This document shows, piece by piece, positions 58,977 through 64,000 of a DNA stretch of 64,000 nucleotides. The translations under genes and the position numbers were made by a program. The stretch covers positions 87,297-151,296 of the forward strand of contig DATANV010000033.1 in NCBI GenBank assembly GCA_036266075.1. The letters run 5' to 3'. The stretch's first letter is position 1. Every line of letters begins with the position of its first letter. The notes under the pieces are model-generated. The model saw nothing but the letters and a program-made list of their open reading frames with translations, searched no databases and was not told the DNA's origin. This DNA comes from VRUE01 sp036266075. Lineage in GTDB: Bacteria; Actinomycetota; Thermoleophilia; Solirubrobacterales; 70-9.

Positions 58977-59653
58977 CCCCAACCGCGATCGAGCTGCGCG
59001 GCCTGCGTCGCGATTTCGGCGATACGCCGGCCCTGGAGGGAGTCGACCTGGCGCTCGGCGCGGGGGAGACCCTGGTCGTGCTGGGGCCGAACGGGGCCGG
59101 CAAGACGACGCTGCTGCGGATCTTGGCGACGCTGCTGCGGCCGAGTGCGGGTGAGGTGAGGGTGCTGGGCGCGCGACTACCCGGTGAGGCCTGGAAGGCG
59201 CGCGGTCGGATCGGCTTCCTCGGCCATGAGCCGCTGCTTTACCGCGACCTCAGCGGGCGCGAGAACCTGCGCTTCCAAGCCCGCCTGCACGCGCGGCGCA
59301 GGGAGGCAGCCGAGGCGCGGATCGGCGAGCTGCTGGCGGCGACGGGCATGGAGCGCCGCGCCGACCAGCGCGTCGCCGAGCTCTCGGCCGGGATGCGCCA
59401 GCGGCTGGCGATCTGCCGCTGCGTCCTGCACGAACCGGAGCTGCTGCTGCTCGACGAGCCGGAATCGAACCTCGACGCGGAAGGGCGCGAGCTGGCCCGC
59501 GAGCTGATCGGCGCGGCGCCCGGCCGCACCCGGGTGATCGTCACCCACGACCCCGAGCGCTTCGTCTCGGAAGCCGGCAGGGTGCTCAACCTCGAAGTCG
59601 ACCCTGTCGGCGGGGGGCGCGCTGCAGTGAGCGGCTCGGCGGTGGCGACGTGA
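58973..59653 (+). CDS. ccmA: Cytochrome c maturation/heme exporter ATPase CcmA, non-canonical start
   Basis: ABC ATPase (226 aa from the proposed start) driving the CcmABCD heme-handling complex. Full-length homology needs the residues IELRGLRRDFGDTPALEGVDLALGAGETLVV before the Walker A GPNGAGKTT; then LSAGMRQRLAICRCVLHEPELLLLDEPESNLD (signature and Walker B) and VTHDPERF. No ATG, GTG or TTG lies in frame before 59078, which is only 8 codons from Walker A and too late. I therefore propose CTG 58973, overlapping the previous stop as CTGA; an ATC at 58986 or so is another possibility. The stop overlaps ccmB (GTGA). Confidence 0.8.
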   Translation: MTPTAIELRGLRRDFGDTPALEGVDLALGAGETLVVLGPNGAGKTTLLRILATLLRPSAGEVRVLGARLPGEAWKARGRIGFLGHEPLLYRDLSGRENLRFQARLHARRREAAEARIGELLAATGMERRADQRVAELSAGMRQRLAICRCVLHEPELLLLDEPESNLDAEGRELARELIGAAPGRTRVIVTHDPERFVSEAGRVLNLEVDPVGGGRAAVSGSAVAT

Positions 59654-60330
59654 CCGCTTCGCGCGCCGCCTTCGCGGCGATCCTCGGCAAGGACCTGCGG
59701 GCCGAGCTGCGCACCCTGCAGTCGCTGCCGGCGATGGTGCTCTTCGCCGTCACCACCTTCGTCATCTTCCGCTTCGGCCTCGACCGCACCAGCCTCTCGG
59801 GAAGCCTCGGCGCCGGGGTGCTCTGGGCGACCCTGCTGTTCGCGGCGATCCTCGGCATCAACCGCCTCTTCGTCGCCGAGCGCGAGGAGGGCGGCTTCGA
59901 CGCGATCCGCCTGGCGCCGATCGACCGCACTGCCCTCTTCGGGGCCAAGGCGGCGTCGCTGCTGGCCTACCTGCTGATCCTGGAGCTGATCGTCGTGCCG
60001 GTCTTCGCGATCTTCTTCCTCGACTCGGCGGCGGCGCTGCCGCCGCTGGCCGCGGTGCTGCTCCTGGCCGACCTCGGCCTCGCCGCCACGGGCACGCTGA
60101 TCTCCTCGATGGCGGTCAACTCGCGGGCCCGCGACCTGCTGGCGCCGCTGGTCCTGCTGCCGCTGGTCGTGCCGCTCTCGATCGCCGCGACCGGCGCCCT
60201 GGAGCCGCTGCTGGCCGTGGGCGGTCCCGGTTACCACCGCTTCGGCACCTGGCTGGCGGTGCTCGCGCTATACGATTCGATCTTCCTCCTCGTCGGATAC
60301 GCGGTATTCGACTTCCTGCTGGAGGACTGA
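59650..60330 (+). CDS. ccmB: Heme exporter permease CcmB
   Basis: Integral membrane protein (226 aa) with six hydrophobic helices, partner of CcmA. ILGKDLRAELRTLQSLPAMVLFAVTTFVIFRFG, GVLWATLLFAAILGINRLFVAEREEGGFDAIRLAPIDRTALFGAKAAS and GTLISSMAVNSRARDLLAPLVLLPLVVPLSIAA are typical CcmB blocks. GTG start overlapping ccmA (GTGA). Together with CcmA, C and D it loads heme for cytochrome c assembly. Confidence 0.9.
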   Translation: MTASRAAFAAILGKDLRAELRTLQSLPAMVLFAVTTFVIFRFGLDRTSLSGSLGAGVLWATLLFAAILGINRLFVAEREEGGFDAIRLAPIDRTALFGAKAASLLAYLLILELIVVPVFAIFFLDSAAALPPLAAVLLLADLGLAATGTLISSMAVNSRARDLLAPLVLLPLVVPLSIAATGALEPLLAVGGPGYHRFGTWLAVLALYDSIFLLVGYAVFDFLLED

Positions 60331-60360
60331 GGCGCCGGCCGCCTCCCCCACGCCAAGCTC

Positions 60361-61083
60361 ATGTACGGCAAAGGCCTGAGACCACTGTCGATCGCGACCG
60401 TCGCGGCGCTCGCCGTGTCGCTCTCGCTGGTCTTCTTCTACGCCCCGCTCGACGCGGACCAGGGCTTCATCCAGAAGATCTTCTACCTGCACGTGCCGCT
60501 GGCGATCACGGCGCTGGTCGGCTTCGTGGTCGGCGGCCTCTTCGCCATCTTCCACCTGCGCAGCGGCAACTCGCGCTGGGACGCCTACTCCTACGTCTCG
60601 ATCCACATGTCGGTGATCTTCGGGGTCGCGGTGCTGCTGACCGGTTCGATCTGGGCCAAGGCCTCCTGGGGGCATTGGTGGGTCTGGGACGAGCCGACCC
60701 TGGTCAGCTTCCTGATCGTCTTCCTGATGTACGCGACCTACTACCCCTTCCGCTACGCGATCGAGGACCGCGAGCGCCAGGGCCGCTACGCCTCGGTCTT
60801 CGCGATCGTCGCCGGCGCCTTCGTGCCGCTCAACTTCATGGCGGTGCGGCTGGCGCAGACCCTCGTCCACCCGCGCGTCTTCGCGACCAGCGAAGGCGGG
60901 CTGCCGGGCTCGATGATGCTGACCTTCCTCGCCTGCCTGCTGGCGATCGGCCTGCTCTGGGTGACGCTGGTCAAATTCGAGCTGACCGCGAAGAGCGCCT
61001 CCGGGCAGCTGAAGCGGCTGCGGCGGGCACTCGACGCACCGCCCTCGGGCAGCTCTCCGCGGGTCGCCCCGGAGGTGAGCTGA
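60361..61083 (+). CDS. ccmC: Cytochrome c maturation protein CcmC
   Basis: Heme-handling membrane protein (240 aa) with six helices. The tryptophan-rich signature GHWWVWDEPTLVSFLIVFLMY (W-G-x-W-W-x-W-D) sits in the extracytoplasmic loop, flanked by the conserved His residues YLHVPLAI and NFMAVRLAQTLVHPRVF. It presents heme to CcmE. ATG at 60361 in the ccm operon, 30 nt after ccmB; no strong Shine-Dalgarno. Confidence 0.92.
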   Translation: MYGKGLRPLSIATVAALAVSLSLVFFYAPLDADQGFIQKIFYLHVPLAITALVGFVVGGLFAIFHLRSGNSRWDAYSYVSIHMSVIFGVAVLLTGSIWAKASWGHWWVWDEPTLVSFLIVFLMYATYYPFRYAIEDRERQGRYASVFAIVAGAFVPLNFMAVRLAQTLVHPRVFATSEGGLPGSMMLTFLACLLAIGLLWVTLVKFELTAKSASGQLKRLRRALDAPPSGSSPRVAPEVS

Positions 61084-61084
61084 G

Positions 61085-61297
61085 GTGCTGCCGATCGCCA
61101 CGCCCGCCCTGCCGCTCGACGAGGCCGGCAAGTACGTCGCCGGCGCCTACGTCGTCTTCTTGGTCCTGATCGTCGTCTACGTGGCGATCATGGCGGCCAA
61201 ACTGCAGCGGATCGAGCGGGAGCTGCGCGAGCTCGCCGGCTTCGCCGAGCAGCGCAACGGCGAGGAGAAGCGCGAGAGGGTGACGGTCGATGTCTGA
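61085..61297 (+). CDS. ccmD: CcmD-like small membrane protein
   Basis: A 70-aa protein with one transmembrane helix (AGAYVVFLVLIVVYVAIMAAKLQ) and a charged C-terminal tail (RIERELRELAGFAEQRNGEEKRERV). Size, topology and position after ccmC match CcmD, which stabilises CcmC and holo-CcmE. GTG start 2 nt after the ccmC stop; the end overlaps hemA by 8 nt. Confidence 0.75.
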   Translation: MLPIATPALPLDEAGKYVAGAYVVFLVLIVVYVAIMAAKLQRIERELRELAGFAEQRNGEEKRERVTVDV

Positions 61298-62636
61298 GCT
61301 GCTCGCCCTCGGTGTCTCGCACAAGACGGCGCCGCTCGACCTGCGCGAGCGGCTCTCGCTGACCGAGGGCAGCGCCGCCGGCGCGCTGCGCGAGCTGACC
61401 GGCTCGGAGGGGATCCACGAGGCGGCGGCGATCTCGACCTGCAACCGCACCGAGCTCTACCTGATCGTCTCCGACCCGGTCGAAGCCGAGTCGACAGCGC
61501 TCGGCGTGCTGACCCGCCAGGCGGAGATCCGCCCAACCGAGCTGCTCGGCCACCTCTACTCGCTGCGTTCGGGCGAGGCCGCTCGCCACCTCTTTCGCGT
61601 CACCGCCGGGCTCGACTCGATGATCCTCGGCGAGGCTGAGATCCAGGGCCAGGTCAAACGCGCCTACGAGCTGGCGCTGGTCGAGAACGCGACCGGGCCG
61701 ATCCTCAATCGCCTCTTCCGCGGCGCACTCGCCGCCGGCGGCCGGGTGCGCGAGGAGACCGCAGTTGGCGAGAAGGGCGTCTCGATCCCCTCGGTTGCCG
61801 TCGAGCTGGCGCGGCGCACGCTCGGCGACCTGGGCGAGCGGCGCGTGCTGGTGATCGGCGCCGGCGAGACCGCCGAGCTGGTCGCCCGAGCGCTGACCGC
61901 CCGCGGCGTCGCCACCGTCTTCGTCGCCAACCGCCACTACGACCGAGCGATCGGGCTGGCCGAGCGCTTCGCCGGCGCCGCGGTCCGCTTCGAGGAGCTT
62001 CCCGAACAGCTCGAGGCGGCCGACATCGTCGTCTCGGCGACTAACTCGCCGCACCACATCGTCGAGCGCGACGACCTCGAGCAGGTGATGGCAAGCCGCG
62101 GGGGCCGGCCGCTGCTGCTGGTCGACATCGCCGTGCCCCGCGACATCGAGCCGGAGTGCCGCGAGGTCGCCGGGGTCAGCCTGCACGACATCGACGACGT
62201 CCAGCAGATCGTCGAGCGCAACGCCAGCGGCCGCGAGGCCGAGGCGCGGGGGGCGGAGAAGATCATCGACGCCGAGCTCGACCGCTTCGAGCGTTGGCTC
62301 GCCTCGCTGGAGGTGGTGCCGACCGTGGCCGCGCTGCGCGAGCGGGCGGACGAGATCGTGCGCCGCGTGCTGGCCGAGAACGAGGGGCGCTGGGAGAGCC
62401 TCGGCGAGGAGGACCGCGAGCGCCTCACGGCGATGTCAAAGGCGATCGCCGCGCGCCTGCTGCACGAGCCAACCCTGCGGATGAAGCGCGCCGCCGGCAG
62501 CGACAGCGCCTACCTCTACGTGAGCGCGTTGCGTGAGCTGTTTGGGCTCGACGTGGAGACCGAGCCGGAGGGCGAGGCGGGTGGCGAGATCACCGAGCTG
62601 CGAAGGAACCATCCGGGGAAGGGCCTATCCCGGTAG
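61290..62636 (+). CDS. hemA: Glutamyl-tRNA reductase
   Basis: First committed enzyme (448 aa) of C5 tetrapyrrole synthesis; reduces glutamyl-tRNA to glutamate-1-semialdehyde with NADPH. LGVSHKTAPLDLRERLSL and AISTCNRTELYL (active-site Cys near residue 50) open the catalytic domain, then GLDSMILGEAEIQGQVKRAYE; RVLVIGAGETAELVARAL is the NADPH site; DIAVPRDIEPECREVAGVSLHDIDDVQ and the helical dimer domain follow. The start overlaps ccmD by 8 nt, tying heme synthesis to cytochrome c maturation in one operon. The region after the stop contains hairpin A copy 2. Confidence 0.94.
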   Translation: MSELLALGVSHKTAPLDLRERLSLTEGSAAGALRELTGSEGIHEAAAISTCNRTELYLIVSDPVEAESTALGVLTRQAEIRPTELLGHLYSLRSGEAARHLFRVTAGLDSMILGEAEIQGQVKRAYELALVENATGPILNRLFRGALAAGGRVREETAVGEKGVSIPSVAVELARRTLGDLGERRVLVIGAGETAELVARALTARGVATVFVANRHYDRAIGLAERFAGAAVRFEELPEQLEAADIVVSATNSPHHIVERDDLEQVMASRGGRPLLLVDIAVPRDIEPECREVAGVSLHDIDDVQQIVERNASGREAEARGAEKIIDAELDRFERWLASLEVVPTVAALRERADEIVRRVLAENEGRWESLGEEDRERLTAMSKAIAARLLHEPTLRMKRAAGSDSAYLYVSALRELFGLDVETEPEGEAGGEITELRRNHPGKGLSR

Positions 62637-62642
62637 GCGGGG

Positions 62643-62753
62643 GGCAATCCGGGCGGGGATTCCACTTAACTTTTTTGAAGACAGTGAAGAGTCGCCGTCC
62701 GAGGTTGTCGCCGCAAAAAAAGTACAAGACGTCCCATCCCCACCCGGATTGGC
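62643..62753. repeat. Hairpin element family A, copy 2
   Basis: Located between hemA and hemC. Outer arms CAATCCGGGCGGGGAT (62645-62660) and ATCCCCACCCGGATTG (62736-62751), one G-T wobble; inner stem ACTTTTTTG with CAAAAAAAGT. The core boxes TTCCACTTAACTTTTT and AAAAAGTACAAGACG equal those of copy 1 (1360-1472) apart from one base in the first, whereas the arms are unrelated. The right arm ends 12 nt before the hemC start, where a Shine-Dalgarno would be expected. Confidence 0.8.
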
Positions 62754-62763
62754 CATACACCCC

Positions 62764-63717
62764 ATGATCCGACTCGCCACCCGCAGCAGTGCGCTTGCCA
62801 AGGCTCAAGCGAGTCAGGTCGCTGAGCTGTTGGGCGGGGCGGAGCTGGTCGAGGTTTCCTCGGATGGGGAGCCGGGGGATAAGGCGCGGTTCGTGCGCGG
62901 GGTCGAGCGGGCGCTGCTGGACGGAGGGGCCGAGATCGGGGTGCACTCGGCTAAGGATGTGCCGGCGGAGATGCCGGAGGGGCTGACGATCGCGGCCGTG
63001 CCGGCGCGCGAGGACCCAGCCGACGTCTGGATCGGCGCGGGGGCCTCGCTCGAGGAGGTGCCGGAGGGCGCCCGGGTCGGTACCGCAAGCTTGCGGCGCC
63101 GTGCGCAGCTGCTCGCTGCTCGCCCCGACCTGCAAGTGAGCGAGCTGCACGGCAACGTCGACACCCGCCTGCGTAGGCTCGCCGAGGGGGAGCTGGACGC
63201 GATCGTCCTCGCCGCCGCCGGCCTGCGGCGGCTCGATCAAGAGGGCGAGGCGAGCTTCGCGCTGCCCGCCGAGGCGATGACGCCCGCGGCAGGACAGGGG
63301 GCGCTGGTCCTGCAGACGCGCGCAAGCGACGCCGAGTCGACCGCCGCCGCCGCCACGATCGGCGACGAAACGGCGCTGCGCGAGCTGACCGCCGAGCGCG
63401 CCGTCGTCGCCCTGCTGGAGGCGGACTGCACGACGCCGATCGGAGTCCACGCCGGGGTCGCGGCCCCGACGTTGGGACAACCCCGGACCCGGCGCAACGC
63501 TGGAGACGCAGTTCCCGATGGGGACGTCGGAAACGCTCGCCCTCTAGTTGTCGAGGCTTTCGTCGGCCTGCCCGACGGCAGCGAGTGGATCCGCGACCGG
63601 GTCGAGGGCGACGCGGCGGAGCCGGCCGCCGCCGGCGCCCTGCTCGCCGAGCGCCTGCTCGGCGCCGGCGCCCGCGAGATCCTCGACCGCGCCGGAAATT
63701 GGAGCGCACATGCCTGA
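62764..63717 (+). CDS. hemC: Porphobilinogen deaminase (hydroxymethylbilane synthase)
   Basis: Joins four porphobilinogen units to hydroxymethylbilane (317 aa). Motifs: RLATRSSALAKAQASQVAELL, HSAKDVPAEMPEGL, ARVGTASLRRRAQLLAARPDLQV, LHGNVDTRLRRLAEGELDAIVLAAAGLRRL, PAAGQGALVLQ, and EADCTTPIGVHA with the dipyrromethane-attaching Cys. In place of the usual short loop after A-G-V-A, residues about 237-260 (PTLGQPRTRRNAGDAVPDG and following) are extra. ATG at 62764 has no Shine-Dalgarno because the family A hairpin ends just upstream. Next gene is the methyltransferase of siroheme/B12 synthesis. Confidence 0.93.
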   Translation: MIRLATRSSALAKAQASQVAELLGGAELVEVSSDGEPGDKARFVRGVERALLDGGAEIGVHSAKDVPAEMPEGLTIAAVPAREDPADVWIGAGASLEEVPEGARVGTASLRRRAQLLAARPDLQVSELHGNVDTRLRRLAEGELDAIVLAAAGLRRLDQEGEASFALPAEAMTPAAGQGALVLQTRASDAESTAAAATIGDETALRELTAERAVVALLEADCTTPIGVHAGVAAPTLGQPRTRRNAGDAVPDGDVGNARPLVVEAFVGLPDGSEWIRDRVEGDAAEPAAAGALLAERLLGAGAREILDRAGNWSAHA

Positions 63718-63727
63718 ACTTCCCCCC

Positions 63728-63771
63728 GCAACCGACTTTTTACCTCCTATAGGGGGGAAAAGATCGGTTGC
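63728..63771. repeat. Hairpin element family C copy, between hemC and cobA
   Basis: Arms GCAACCGA (63728-63735) and TCGGTTGC (63764-63771) enclose CTTTTTACCTCC-TATA-GGGGGGAAAAGA. The ACTTyTwCC and TATAGGGG core matches 42705-42750; outer arms differ. Confidence 0.7.
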
Positions 63772-63789
63772 GCTTGCCGAAGGCAGCGA

Positions 63790-64000
63790 ATGAGCGCCAG
63801 ACCGGGAGTCGTCTATCTCGTCGGCGCCGGCCCGGGCGACCCCGGCCTGATGACGGTTCGCTCGCTGGAGCTGATCGCCACAGCCGACACGATCTTCTAC
63901 GACCGCCTGATCCCCCCCGGCGCCCTCCACGGCGCCCGCCCCGACGCCGAGCTCATCTACGTCGGCAAGACCCCCCCGGCCGGGGACGCGCCGGTAGTTG
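63790..64000 (+). CDS. cobA: Uroporphyrinogen-III C-methyltransferase (3' truncated by window edge)
   Basis: Only the first 70 residues are in the window. VVYLVGAGPGDPGLMTVRSLELIATADTIFYDRLIPPGAL and ELIYVGKTP are the N-terminal signature of SUMT/CobA, which methylates uroporphyrinogen III at C2 and C7 to precorrin-2, the branch toward siroheme and cobalamin. In Actinobacteria it is often fused to uroporphyrinogen-III synthase (HemD), which cannot be judged here. ATG preceded by GAAGGCAGCGA. Fits the hemA-hemC order. Confidence 0.9.
   Translation, partial: MSARPGVVYLVGAGPGDPGLMTVRSLELIATADTIFYDRLIPPGALHGARPDAELIYVGKTPPAGDAPVV

Overview
The window comes from a high-GC bacterial chromosome. 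Gene content points to an actinobacterium of the Thermoleophilia/Solirubrobacterales type: very high third-position GC, GTG/TTG starts, actinobacterial-type cobalamin riboswitches, a sigma factor fused to a zinc-finger anti-sigma module, and many secreted GC-rich proteins without known domains. This is inference; no rRNA or tRNA is present to confirm it. I see no CRISPR array, phage or complete transposon.

Layout. 1-1360: end of a PotB/PotC-type ABC importer operon. 1483-4201: a cluster of four TetR-like proteins, one without a DNA-binding domain. 4198-9253: propionyl-CoA carboxylase beta subunit, a 10-residue-repeat secreted protein, a broken AbiEi/DUF559 gene, and the methylmalonyl-CoA mutase catalytic subunit (the epimerase is at 54240-54650). 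9274-15051: nucleotide-sugar decarboxylase, membrane-type sigma factor coupled to a secreted protein, an apparently SOS-regulated basic protein, an inositol-monophosphatase family enzyme. 15086-23552: UvrD/RecB-type helicase-nuclease, PAC2 protein, split TauE permease, trehalose-phosphatase, PolX, thioredoxin, tautomerase. 23646-33692: ileS, SDR, a 2-hydroxyacid dehydrogenase plus benzoylformate decarboxylase operon, M15-like peptidase, lipoprotein. 33695-41342: a cobalamin-riboswitch regulon. 41383-53281: fumC, aldehyde dehydrogenase, SpoIID protein, ychF, PAP2, BtrH-like protein, a giant secreted protein. 53408-58976: methyltransferase, epimerase, DUF1385 protein, rarA, aldehyde dehydrogenase. 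58973-64000: ccmABCD-hemA-hemC-cobA, linking cytochrome c maturation with tetrapyrrole synthesis.

The strongest candidate for an undescribed system is the B12 regulon at 33.7-41.3 kb. Three cobalamin riboswitches control two secreted proteins with the overall architecture of animal transcobalamin/intrinsic factor (alpha/alpha barrel followed by a DUF4430-like domain), plus an operon in which the same two modules are split into separate proteins and translationally coupled to an ExbB/TolQ-like proton channel and a DUF2149 partner. I propose a surface B12 capture system powered by an Exb-like motor. B12 demand in the same window is explained by methylmalonyl-CoA mutase.

The second signal is a set of dispersed hairpin elements. 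At least five families (A-E) have a constant core but outer arms that differ at each locus and are nevertheless self-complementary. Several lie in frame inside conserved genes (helicase-nuclease, ileS, rarA) or over translation starts. Other hairpins place the stop codons of convergent genes inside their arms. Many genes also lack a Shine-Dalgarno sequence and have a TAnnnT hexamer 6-10 nt before the start codon, consistent with leaderless mRNAs.
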